Notes under the pieces: model-generated
What the model saw: only the letters and a program-made list of their open reading frames with translations
Databases searched by the model: none
Told to the model about the DNA's origin: nothing
Translations under genes and position numbers: made by a program
Part shown: in pieces, positions 7,552 to 15,348 of the stretch
Numbering within the stretch: the first letter of the stretch is position 1
Layout: each line of letters starts with the position of its first letter
NCBI GenBank assembly: GCA_003537575.1
Contig: DPRS01000037.1
Location: 1 to 15,570, forward strand
Direction of reading: 5' to 3'
DNA length: 15,570 nt
Origin: Oxalobacteraceae bacterium
GTDB taxonomy: Bacteria; Pseudomonadota; Gammaproteobacteria; Burkholderiales; Burkholderiaceae_D

Positions 7552-8348
7552 TGGTGACGAAAAGCAAAGGCACCGCCAATCGCCTCATGCTATGGTTACT
7601 GGCAGGCATTGTGACCGTTGCTTTGACGGTGCTTGTATTTCTTCCGGCAACCTGGATGGCCACCTTGCTCGAGCGACAAACGGCAGGCCGCTTCACTCTG
7701 GGAGATGCGCAAGGAAGCTTGTGGCGCGGCTCGGCGTTTCTGGGAGCAGCGCCCAGCGGGCGCGATCCGGTGTCGCCGCTGTTGCCAGGACGGTTCAGCT
7801 GGCGCCTGTCGCCGTTGGTAATGATCGGCAAGACGAAGATGACACTGGAAAATCCTGCCGTATTGTCGCGGCCCGTGTCAATCGAAGGCAGCTGGCGCAG
7901 CTGGCGCATCGGCAGCGCTTCACTGGACTTGCCGGCCGAGCGCCTGGCCAGCCTGGGGGCGCCGTTAAACACCATCCAGCCGGCGGGCCGCCTGCGTCTG
8001 TCGTGGTCGCCGCTGCAGCTGACGCGCGCGGGACAGGACATTGCGCTGCAGGGAACGATGATGCTGGAGATGACGGACATATCGTCGCGCCTGTCGCCGA
8101 TCAAGCCGCTGGGCGCCTATGTGATGGCGTTCGACTGGCAGGGGCAGCAGGCGCAGATCGGATTGAAAACCCTGAGGGGACCGATGCTGCTGTCGGGGTC
8201 AGGCGTATTGAGCAATGGCCGACTGCAATTTGCGGGCAAGGCGCAAGCTGAGGCGGGGCAGGAGGAACGGCTGGACAACCTGCTGAACCTGTTGGGCCAG
8301 CGCTACAGGGAAGGTAATAAAAACGTAACCAGGCTAGAGTTCAAATAA
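7551..8348 (+). CDS. gspN: T2SS accessory protein GspN
   Basis: A 265-residue GspN-family protein (T2SSN). An N-terminal helix (about 12-33, LMLWLLAGIVTVALTVLVFLP) anchors it. The periplasmic part has repeated strand-like segments typical of the family: GRFTLGDAQGSLWRGSA, GRFSWRLSPL, GRLRLSWSPLQL, DISSRLSPIKPLGAYVM and a final GVLSNGRLQFAGKA...LLNLLGQR. GspN is present in only some T2SS, mainly in beta- and gammaproteobacteria, and its precise job is unsettled; a link to the inner-membrane platform is inferred. Tandem GTG codons at 7551 and 7554 are the likely start, overlapping the gspM stop (TAG/GTG). The in-frame ATG at 7587 would remove most of the cytoplasmic tail. The stop overlaps the gspD start (TAATG). 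Confidence 0.93.
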   Translation: MVTKSKGTANRLMLWLLAGIVTVALTVLVFLPATWMATLLERQTAGRFTLGDAQGSLWRGSAFLGAAPSGRDPVSPLLPGRFSWRLSPLVMIGKTKMTLENPAVLSRPVSIEGSWRSWRIGSASLDLPAERLASLGAPLNTIQPAGRLRLSWSPLQLTRAGQDIALQGTMMLEMTDISSRLSPIKPLGAYVMAFDWQGQQAQIGLKTLRGPMLLSGSGVLSNGRLQFAGKAQAEAGQEERLDNLLNLLGQRYREGNKNVTRLEFK

Positions 8349-10585
8349 TGAAAACCAAACCAAGCAAGACATTCCTGGCAGCTAAACAGATGTGCCGCAG
8401 CGGCATGGTGGCCGCCCTGATGTGCGCGCTCGCGCTGCCGCCGGCATACGCCCAGCAGCAGGAGCCTGCCAAGGGCGAAGCGGTGCTCAATTTCGTCGGC
8501 GCCGATATCGAATCGGTGGTCAAGGCGATCGGCCATTACACCAACATGACCTTCCTGATCGATCCGCGCGTCAAGGGAACCGTCAGCCTGATTTCCGAGC
8601 GCCCGGTGTCCAAGTCCGAAGCCTTCAGCCTGCTGTCTTCCGCGCTGCGCCTGCAAGGCTATACGGTGGTGATCGGCGACGGTTTCGCCAAGGTGGTGCC
8701 GGAAGCCGATGCCAAGCTGCAGGCCGGACCGATCCAGGCCGGCGGCGCCACGCGCGCGCGCGGCGACCAGATCGCCACGCAAATCTTCCGCCTGAATTAC
8801 GAATCCGCCGCCAATCTGGTGACGGTGCTGCGGCCGCTGATCTCGCCCAACAACACCATCAATGCCAACCCCGGCACCAATTCGCTGGTGATCACCGATT
8901 ACGCCGATAACCTCAAGCGCATCGGCAAGATCATTGCCGCGCTCGACAGTCCGGCCTCGGGCGACATGGACGTGATCCCGGTGCGCCACGCCATCGCCAG
9001 CGACATCGCCGCCATGGTCAACCGCCTGATGGAGCCGACCCAGGGCGCCGCCGGCGGCACCGACCGCGTCAGCCTGCTGGCGGATTCGCGCACCAATTCG
9101 CTGATCGTGCGGGCGCCGTCGGCGGCGCGCGCCAACCTGGCCAAGTCGCTGATCGCCAAGCTCGACCAGCCCACCGCCAATCCCGGCAACGTGCACGTGG
9201 TCTACCTGAAGAACGCCGAGGCCACCAGGCTGGCGCAAACCCTGCGGGCAGTGGTGGCGGCCGACACTTCGTCGCCGGCCAATGGCCAGCAAGGCACGGG
9301 GCTCTCGCAGTCTCAGCAGGGCGGATTCGGCGGCCAGCAGCAGGGCGGCATGGGACAGCAGCAGGGCGGCCTTTCCAGTGCCGGAATGCAGTCCGGCGCG
9401 CTGGGCGGCGGCAGCCTGGGCTCGCAGCAAACCCCCACTCTGGCCGCCGGCGGTGCCGCCGGCTTCATTCAGGCCGACCCTTCGACCAACACGCTGATCA
9501 TCACCGCCAGCGAAGCCGTGTACCGCAACCTGCGCGCCGTCATCGAGAAGCTGGATGCGCGCCGCGCGCAAGTGTATATCGAGACGCTGATCGTCGAAGT
9601 CACCGCCAACCGGGCGGCGGAATTCGGCGTGCAATGGGCCGGCATGACTGGCAGCGACAGCAGCCGCTACCGTGTCGGCACGCTGACGGGCTTCCAGACC
9701 GGCGGCAACAACCTCATCAACCAGGCGCTGGCTTCGTCGGATACCCGCACGCCGCCCGGCAACGGTCTCAACCTCGGGATTTTCCGCCAGGCCGCCGGCG
9801 ACATTACCCTGGGCGCGATCGCCCGCGCGCTGGAAACCGACGACAATGCCAACATCCTGTCGATGCCGAACCTGATCACGCTCGACAATGAAGAAGCGCG
9901 CATCATCGTCGGTCAGAACGTGCCTTTCATTACCGGCCAGTACACCAACGCGGCTTCCGCCGGCGGCGCGGCCGTCAATCCCTTCCAGACCATCGAGCGC
10001 AAGGACGTGGGCCTGTCGCTGCGCGTCAAGCCGCAGATTTCCGAAGGCGGCAGCGTCAAGATGGGCATTTACCAGGAAAGCTCGAGCGTGCAGCCCACCA
10101 GCAATGCTTCCGACATCATTACCAACAAGCGTTCGATTGAAACGAATGTTTTGGTGGATGACGGAGAAATTATCGTTCTCGGCGGTCTAATCGAGGATAC
10201 CGGTTCGGAGAACGAGGAAAAGGTGCCCGGCCTGGGCGACATTCCTGTCGTCGGCAACCTCTTCAAGTACCAGAGAAAAGGGCGCACCAAGACCAATCTG
10301 ATGGTGTTCCTGCGACCGACAATTATCCGCAGCAATGAGCAGAATGCCGATGTGGCAACGGATCGCTACAGCTTCATCCGCAGCAGGCAAGTCAATGCCC
10401 TGCCGAAGCCGGCCCTGATGCTGCCGGAAATGCCATCGCCGCTGCTGCCGCCGCTCGATGAAAACGGCCGCCCGCTCGGCGGCGTGCTGCTGCAGCGGTC
10501 GTCGTTGCCGCAAGCCGTTCAACCACCTGCGACGCAGCCGGCACCGCAGCCTGTGCCGGTACCGCAGCCTGTGCCGTCGCAGTAG
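8348..10585 (+). CDS. gspD: T2SS outer-membrane secretin GspD
   Basis: A 745-residue secretin that forms the multimeric outer-membrane channel. The signal peptide spans about residues 1-35 (cut after AYA). Then come N0 (about 46-115, LNFVGADIESVVKAIG), N1 (146-205, IFRLNYESAANLVTVLRPL), N2 (209-275, VIPVRHAIASDIAAMVNRL), N3 (282-405) split by a long Gly/Gln-rich insertion (about 305-370), and the secretin domain (about 406-660) with IETLIVEVTANRAAEFGVQW, the gate/barrel stretch, and the diagnostic VPGLGDIPVVGNLFK at 626-640. A long Pro-rich tail (about 662-745) follows the core, with a short tandem repeat at the end. There is no Cys just after the signal, so it is not a lipoprotein. The ATG overlaps the gspN stop, with only a weak GAG site upstream. 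Confidence 0.97.
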   Translation: MKTKPSKTFLAAKQMCRSGMVAALMCALALPPAYAQQQEPAKGEAVLNFVGADIESVVKAIGHYTNMTFLIDPRVKGTVSLISERPVSKSEAFSLLSSALRLQGYTVVIGDGFAKVVPEADAKLQAGPIQAGGATRARGDQIATQIFRLNYESAANLVTVLRPLISPNNTINANPGTNSLVITDYADNLKRIGKIIAALDSPASGDMDVIPVRHAIASDIAAMVNRLMEPTQGAAGGTDRVSLLADSRTNSLIVRAPSAARANLAKSLIAKLDQPTANPGNVHVVYLKNAEATRLAQTLRAVVAADTSSPANGQQGTGLSQSQQGGFGGQQQGGMGQQQGGLSSAGMQSGALGGGSLGSQQTPTLAAGGAAGFIQADPSTNTLIITASEAVYRNLRAVIEKLDARRAQVYIETLIVEVTANRAAEFGVQWAGMTGSDSSRYRVGTLTGFQTGGNNLINQALASSDTRTPPGNGLNLGIFRQAAGDITLGAIARALETDDNANILSMPNLITLDNEEARIIVGQNVPFITGQYTNAASAGGAAVNPFQTIERKDVGLSLRVKPQISEGGSVKMGIYQESSSVQPTSNASDIITNKRSIETNVLVDDGEIIVLGGLIEDTGSENEEKVPGLGDIPVVGNLFKYQRKGRTKTNLMVFLRPTIIRSNEQNADVATDRYSFIRSRQVNALPKPALMLPEMPSPLLPPLDENGRPLGGVLLQRSSLPQAVQPPATQPAPQPVPVPQPVPSQ
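9311..9370 (+). repeat. CAG/GGC-rich repeat coding the Gly/Gln insertion of GspD N3
   Basis: The 15-base unit CAGCAGCAGGGCGGC occurs exactly at 9335-9349 and 9356-9370 (period 21). A shorter copy, CAGCAGGGCGG, is at 9314-9324. It encodes QQQGG-type blocks inside the N3 domain. The in-frame, codon-phased unit means slippage in multiples of the unit would keep gspD open. Confidence 0.85.
10543..10576 (+). repeat. Short tandem repeat in the Pro-rich GspD tail
   Basis: ACCGCAGCCTGTGCCG occurs at 10543-10558 and again at 10561-10576 (period 18), encoding PQPVPV followed by PQPVPS at the extreme C-terminus of GspD. It is in frame and is best read as a low-complexity tail expansion. Confidence 0.85.
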
Positions 10586-10601
10586 TTTATTGGAAACAGA
10601 C

Positions 10602-12041
10602 ATGGATAACGTAACGATGGACTTCCGCCTGCTGCCCTACGCCTATGCGCGCGATTTCGCGCTGCTGGCGCAGCGCGGCGGCGCCGATGGCGCTCCGGTG
10701 GAGGTCTGGGTCTCGGAGGCGACCCAGCCTGCGGCGATCGCCGAAGTCAGCCGGCGCTTCGGCCGCATCCGCCTGAAGTCGATGGAACGCGAGGAGCTGG
10801 AGGCAGCGATTGCGCAAGCCTATGCCGGTTCCGGCGGCGACGCCGCCCAGGTGATCGACGAATACGAATCGGATCTGGACCTGGCCAAGCTGATGCGCGA
10901 CATGCCGGCCATCGAGGATTTGCTGGAATCGGCCGACGACGCGCCGGTGATCCGCATGATCAACGCGCTGCTGACGCAGGCGCTGCGCGAAGGCGCTTCC
11001 GATATCCACATCGAGCCCTTCGAGCAAGTGTCGGTGGTGCGCTTCCGCATCGACGGCTCGCTGCGCGACATCGTGCGGCCGAAGAAGGCGATCCATGCCT
11101 CGCTGATTTCGCGCATCAAGATCATGGCCCAGCTCGACATTGCCGAAAAGCGCCTGCCGCAGGATGGCCGCATCACGCTGCGCATCGGCGGCAAGCCGGT
11201 CGACGTGCGCGTCTCGACCTTGCCCACCGGTCATGGCGAGCGCGCCGTGCTGCGTCTGCTGGACAAGGAAGCCGGCCACCTCGACCTCACCAACCTGGGC
11301 ATGAGCGCCGAAGTGCTGCCGGAGTTCGACCGCCTGATCGCGCAGCCGCACGGCATCGTGCTGGTGACCGGCCCGACCGGCTCCGGCAAGACCACCACGC
11401 TGTATGCCGCGCTGTCGCGCCTGAATGCTTCCACCACCAACATCCTGACGGTAGAAGACCCGATCGAGTATGAGCTCGCCGGCATCGGCCAGACTCAGGT
11501 CAACCCGAAGATCGACATGACCTTCGCCAAGGCCCTGCGCGCGATCCTGCGCCAGGACCCGGACGTGATCATGATCGGCGAAATCCGCGACCTGGAAACC
11601 GCGCAGATCGCGGTGCAGGCCTCGCTCACCGGCCACCTGGTGCTGGCCACGCTGCACACCAACGATTCCGCCGCCGCCGTCACGCGCCTGCTGGACATGG
11701 GCATCGAGCCGTTCCTGTTGTCTTCTTCCTTGCTGGGGGTGGTGGCGCAGCGCCTGGTCAGGAAGCTGTGTCCGGAGTGCCGCCGCTACGACGGCAAGGT
11801 GTGGCATGCGGTTGGTTGCGACCATTGCGGCCATACCGGTTACCAGGGGCGTGTCGGCGTCTACGAATTGCTGCAGACCAACGACGAGATCGCCGCGCAG
11901 ATCCATAACCAGGCATCCGAAGCCGACATCCGCGCCACCGCGCAGAAGTACGGCATGCGCACCATGCGCGAGGATGGCGAGCGCTGGCTGGCCGAGGGTG
12001 TGACCACCGAGGCTGAACTCCTGCGTGTCACCAAAGAATAG
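10602..12041 (+). CDS. gspE: T2SS assembly ATPase GspE
   Basis: A 479-residue cytoplasmic ATPase of the type II/IV secretion family that powers pseudopilus assembly, docked on GspL and GspF. The N-terminal domain runs to about residue 100. The catalytic core has SDIHIEPFE and RIDGSLRDI (N2 domain), Walker A GPTGSGKTT at 257-265, the Asp box (ILTVEDPIEYE), Walker B with DPDVIMIGEIRD at 319-330, and the His box (HLVLATLHTND). A zinc-binding tetracysteine set is at C390, C393, C406 and C409. The spacing between the pairs is only 12 residues, shorter than the roughly 29 I recall for the Vibrio protein EpsE. The upstream frame extends into gspD (ATG 10458); I chose ATG 10602 with GGAAA about 6 bases before it, which fits the family start. 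The 8-base gap to gspF implies coupling. Confidence 0.97.
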   Translation: MDNVTMDFRLLPYAYARDFALLAQRGGADGAPVEVWVSEATQPAAIAEVSRRFGRIRLKSMEREELEAAIAQAYAGSGGDAAQVIDEYESDLDLAKLMRDMPAIEDLLESADDAPVIRMINALLTQALREGASDIHIEPFEQVSVVRFRIDGSLRDIVRPKKAIHASLISRIKIMAQLDIAEKRLPQDGRITLRIGGKPVDVRVSTLPTGHGERAVLRLLDKEAGHLDLTNLGMSAEVLPEFDRLIAQPHGIVLVTGPTGSGKTTTLYAALSRLNASTTNILTVEDPIEYELAGIGQTQVNPKIDMTFAKALRAILRQDPDVIMIGEIRDLETAQIAVQASLTGHLVLATLHTNDSAAAVTRLLDMGIEPFLLSSSLLGVVAQRLVRKLCPECRRYDGKVWHAVGCDHCGHTGYQGRVGVYELLQTNDEIAAQIHNQASEADIRATAQKYGMRTMREDGERWLAEGVTTEAELLRVTKE

Positions 12042-12049
12042 GGTGCGAC

Positions 12050-13273
12050 TTGCCAGCATTTCGTTATGAAGCCGTCGATGCCGGCGGCAGTACCAAAAAG
12101 GGCGTGCTCAACGCCGACAGCGCGCGCGCCGCGCGCGCCGACCTGCGCGCCCAGAGCCTGGTGCCGATCCGGGTCGAAGCGATCGCCGCGCAAGTCGATG
12201 CCGCCACCGGCCAGACCCGCTCGCGCGGCTTCGGCGACAAGCTGTCGACGGTCGAGATCGCCCTGTTCACGCGCCAGCTGGCCAGCCTGCTGGAAGCCGG
12301 CCTGCCGCTGGAGCAATCCTTCACCGCGCTGCTGGAGCAGGCCGAGCGCACTTACGTGCGCGACCTCATCGCCTCGATCCGCTCCGAGGTGATGGCCGGC
12401 TCCTCGCTGTCGGATGCGCTGGCCCAGCATCCGCGCGATTTCCCCGATATCTACCGGGCCCTGGTCGCCTCCGGGGAGCAGATCGGCCAGCTGTCGCGCG
12501 TGCTGTCGCGCCTGGCCGACTACATCGAGCGGCGCAACTCGCTGGTGCAGAAAGTGCGGCTGGCGTTCACCTATCCCGCCATCGTCACGGTGGTCGCCTT
12601 CGCCATCGTGATCTTCCTGCTGACTTACGTGGTGCCGCAGATCGTCTCGGTGTTCGCCAATACCAAGCAGAAGCTGCCTCTCCTGACCGTGATGATGCTG
12701 GCGATCTCGGATTTCGTGCGCAACTACGGCTGGATGGTCGCCGTCGCCATCATCGCCGCCTGGCTGATATGGCGGCGCCTGCTGAAGAATCCGGACATCA
12801 AGCGGCGCTGGCATGCTTGGCTGCTGAATGCGCCCCTGTACGGCAAGTTCGAGCGCAGCCTGAACACTTCGCGCTTCGCCAGCACGCTGGCGATCACCAC
12901 CGGTTCCGGCGTGCCCATCCTGCGCGCCCTGCAGACCAGCCGTGATACGCTATCCAACGTCGCCATGCGCGAGCAGGTGGAGGATGCTACCAACAGCGTG
13001 CGCGAAGGCGTCAGCCTGGCGCGCGCGCTGTCGGCGCACCAGCATTTCCCGCCGATGCTGATCCACATGATCCGCGCCGGCGAAGTCACCGGCGAGTTGC
13101 CGGCCATGCTCGAGCGCGCCTCCAATGCCCAGGAGCAAGATCTGGAACGGCGCGCGCTGACCATCGCCGGCCTGCTGGAACCGGTGCTGATTCTGGCCAT
13201 GGGGGTGGTGGTGCTGCTGATCGTTCTGGCGGTGCTGATGCCCATCATCGAGATCAACCAGCTGGTGCGCTAG
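12050..13273 (+). CDS. gspF: T2SS inner-membrane platform protein GspF
   Basis: A 407-residue polytopic platform protein, partner of GspE and GspL. It starts at the rare codon TTG (12050), preceded by AGGGTG with 6 bases spacing; this gives MPAFRYEAVDAGG, the conserved family N-terminus, whereas the next ATG (12066) is out of frame. Two T2SSF repeats are seen: FTRQLASLLEAGLPLEQSF to the first helix, and FASTLAITTGSGVPILRALQ in the second half. Membrane helices lie at about 172-195, 225-243 and 375-398. The GEVTGELPAMLERAS motif near the end of the second repeat is typical. The length is normal. Thirty bases separate it from gspC. Confidence 0.96.
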   Translation: MPAFRYEAVDAGGSTKKGVLNADSARAARADLRAQSLVPIRVEAIAAQVDAATGQTRSRGFGDKLSTVEIALFTRQLASLLEAGLPLEQSFTALLEQAERTYVRDLIASIRSEVMAGSSLSDALAQHPRDFPDIYRALVASGEQIGQLSRVLSRLADYIERRNSLVQKVRLAFTYPAIVTVVAFAIVIFLLTYVVPQIVSVFANTKQKLPLLTVMMLAISDFVRNYGWMVAVAIIAAWLIWRRLLKNPDIKRRWHAWLLNAPLYGKFERSLNTSRFASTLAITTGSGVPILRALQTSRDTLSNVAMREQVEDATNSVREGVSLARALSAHQHFPPMLIHMIRAGEVTGELPAMLERASNAQEQDLERRALTIAGLLEPVLILAMGVVVLLIVLAVLMPIIEINQLVR

Positions 13274-13303
13274 CATGCCCAGGCGAACAACAAAAGGATA
13301 ATA

Positions 13304-13975
13304 ATGAAGCAGTTGCCTCTCGTCGCCAGTTTCATTCTGTTCATCGCGCTGTGCGCCTCGCTCGCCTACTGGGGGCTGCAATTATTCAGGCCGGCGGCGC
13401 GCCCGGTGACGCCGCCGCCTGCGACCGAGCAGACGGAGGTGCGGGTCGATGCCGCCGCCGCCCTGTTCGGCGGGCGTCCGGCTGCGGTGGCGGTGGCCAG
13501 CAATTACGAATTGAAAGGGGTGGTGATGTCGGGCACGAAGGGCGAAAGTGCCGTCATCCTGTCGGCGGATGGCAAGCCGGCGATGGCTGTCCCCGTCGGC
13601 AAGGAAATGATGCCAGGTGTGACGGTCAAGGAAGTGCACCCCACCTACGTGCTGTTGTCCGAGAATGGCGTGGAGAAGCGCGTCGAATTGCCGGAAAGCG
13701 CCAGGGGGCAGTCGGATATGCTGATTACCGCGCCGGTGCCGACCAGCCCCGGTCCGTCGTCAGCACCGGCGCCAGAGGGTAATGTCATGGCGCCGGGGCC
13801 GATCACCAACCCGACTTCGGTGCTGAAACCCATCCCGGGCTATGCCGGCGCGCCGCCGACCATGCAGTCCGGCCCCGCGGCGCAAGGAACGGCGCCAATG
13901 CCCACGCCGCCGCAGCCCACGATGCCCCCGGATGCCGGCGGTCCGGGCGGGAATGTTCCCGCGCCGAGCCGGTAA
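13304..13975 (+). CDS. gspC: T2SS inner-membrane/secretin linker GspC (short form)
   Basis: A 223-residue bitopic protein. One helix (about 5-28) is followed by a Pro-rich linker and a homology region (about 47-132) with AAALFGG, NYELKGVVMSGTKGESAVILSADGKPAMAVPVGKEM, and a VKEVHPTYVLLSENGVEKRVELPE strand set. This is the GspC HR domain, which in known systems contacts the N0 domain of GspD. The remaining ~90 residues are Pro/Ala/Gly-rich with no PDZ domain or coiled coil, so it is the short form also recalled from Burkholderia-type clusters (sometimes annotated only as 'general secretion pathway protein C-like' or left as a hypothetical). AAGGAT lies about 6 bases before the ATG. It is the last gene of the operon, after gspF, rather than the first, as in many other bacteria. 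Confidence 0.88.
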   Translation: MKQLPLVASFILFIALCASLAYWGLQLFRPAARPVTPPPATEQTEVRVDAAAALFGGRPAAVAVASNYELKGVVMSGTKGESAVILSADGKPAMAVPVGKEMMPGVTVKEVHPTYVLLSENGVEKRVELPESARGQSDMLITAPVPTSPGPSSAPAPEGNVMAPGPITNPTSVLKPIPGYAGAPPTMQSGPAAQGTAPMPTPPQPTMPPDAGGPGGNVPAPSR

Positions 13976-13986
13976 GGTCAGTAAGA

Positions 13987-15330
13987 CTACAGCACGTAGC
14001 GCGAAAGGTCTTCGTTGACCGCCAGCGCGCCCAGCTTTTCATCGACGTAGGCGGCGTGGATCTGTACGGTCTTTTCGGTCGTCTCGCTGGCAGTGAATGA
14101 CAATTCCTCCAGCAGTTTTTCCATCACCGTATACAGGCGGCGCGCGCCGATGTTTTCAGTCTTTTCATTGACCGAGTAGGCGATTTCCGCCAGGCGCTTG
14201 ATGCCGTCCTCGGCAAATTCCACTTTCAGGCCTTCGGTTGCCATCAGCGCTTCATACTGCCGGGTCAGGCAGGCGTCGGTGCTGGTCAGGATGCGCTCGA
14301 AATCGGCGATCGACAGCGATTCCAGTTCGACGCGGATCGGGAAACGCCCCTGCAGTTCGGGGATCAGGTCCGACGGCTTGGCCAGGTGGAAGGCGCCGGA
14401 GGCGATGAACAGGATATGGTCAGTCCTGATCATGCCGTACTTGGTGTTGACCGTGGTGCCTTCGACCAGCGGCAGCAAGTCGCGCTGCACGCCGGCGCGC
14501 GAGACATCGGCGCCGCCGACCTCGGAGCGGGTGGCGATCTTGTCGATCTCGTCGAGGAACACGATGCCGTTCTGCTCGACGTTGGCGATGGCTTTCTGCT
14601 TCAGCTCATCCTCGTTGACCAGCTTGGCGGCTTCTTCCTCGAGCAGCAGTTTCAGGGCATCCTTGATCTTCAGCTTGCGTTTTTTCTTGCGCCCGCCGCC
14701 GATGCCGGAAAACATCGACTTGATCTGTTCGGTCATTTCTTCCATGCCGGGCGGCGCCATGATTTCCATGTGCGGCGCGGCTTCCGCCACCTCGACCTCG
14801 ACCTCGCGATCGTCCAGGCTGCCCTCGCGCAAGCGCTTGCGGAAAGTCTGGCGGGTGGAATTGGCGGCGTTGGCGTCTTCCTCGGGCGCCGGGCTGGCGT
14901 GGAAGCCGAAGTCGCGCGCCGGCGGCAGCAGGATGTCGAGCACGCGGTTTTCAGCTGCATCCTCGGCGCGCGAGCGCACCTTGCGCATTTCCGATTCACG
15001 CGTCTGCTTGATGCCGATGTCGATCAGGTCGCGGATGATGGTGTCGACGTCGCGGCCGACATAGCCGACCTCGGTGAACTTGGTCGCTTCGATCTTGATG
15101 AAGGGGGCGTCGGCCAGCTTGGCCAGGCGCCGCGCGATCTCGGTCTTGCCGACGCCGGTCGGGCCGATCATGAGGATGTTCTTGGGCGTGATCTCGTGGC
15201 GCAGCGGCTCGTCGATCTGCTGGCGGCGCCAGCGGTTGCGCAGCGCAATCGCCACCGCGCGCTTGGCGTTGGCCTGGCCGACCACGTGCTTGTCGAGTTC
15301 GGAGACGATCTCCGGAGGAGTCATGTTCAT
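13987..15330 (-). CDS. hslU: HslU, ATPase subunit of the HslVU protease
   Basis: A 447-residue AAA+ unfoldase (ClpY) that feeds substrates to the HslV peptidase. Visible elements are Walker A GPTGVGKT at 56-63, the pore loop GYVG at 89-92, a long inserted I-domain (about 110-245) with a basic GGGRKKKRKLK stretch, and Walker B GIVFLDEIDKI at 255-265. Arginine-finger/sensor regions (FHLAKPSDLIPELQGRFPIRVEL, GARRLYTVMEKLLEE) and the C-terminal SRYVL tail follow; that tail is the part known to insert into HslV. The length is normal. Start ATG 15330 is used; ATG 15324 (two codons in) is equally possible, as neither has a strong ribosome site. It follows hslV by 18 bases, so it relies on coupling. 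It is transcribed towards gspC. Confidence 0.97.
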   Translation of the reverse strand: MNMTPPEIVSELDKHVVGQANAKRAVAIALRNRWRRQQIDEPLRHEITPKNILMIGPTGVGKTEIARRLAKLADAPFIKIEATKFTEVGYVGRDVDTIIRDLIDIGIKQTRESEMRKVRSRAEDAAENRVLDILLPPARDFGFHASPAPEEDANAANSTRQTFRKRLREGSLDDREVEVEVAEAAPHMEIMAPPGMEEMTEQIKSMFSGIGGGRKKKRKLKIKDALKLLLEEEAAKLVNEDELKQKAIANVEQNGIVFLDEIDKIATRSEVGGADVSRAGVQRDLLPLVEGTTVNTKYGMIRTDHILFIASGAFHLAKPSDLIPELQGRFPIRVELESLSIADFERILTSTDACLTRQYEALMATEGLKVEFAEDGIKRLAEIAYSVNEKTENIGARRLYTVMEKLLEELSFTASETTEKTVQIHAAYVDEKLGALAVNEDLSRYVL

Positions 15331-15348
15331 GATGTCAGTCGGGAATGG

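Noticed and set aside
8303..9634. Antisense frame of 443 codons over gspD
   Set aside because: It mirrors the gspD codon pattern (His/Gly/Arg-rich) and has no domain. GspD is unambiguous on the other strand.
10587..12059. Antisense frame of 490 codons exactly opposite gspE
   Set aside because: The near-complete overlap is striking, but the protein is low-complexity Asp/His/Arg/Gln without motifs, and there is no ribosome site or context for it.
13947..13962. Perfect 16-base inverted repeat as an intrinsic terminator of gspC
   Set aside because: It is inside the coding sequence, the stem is only about 6 pairs with a 4-base loop, and no T-run follows. I kept it only as an observation about the junction.
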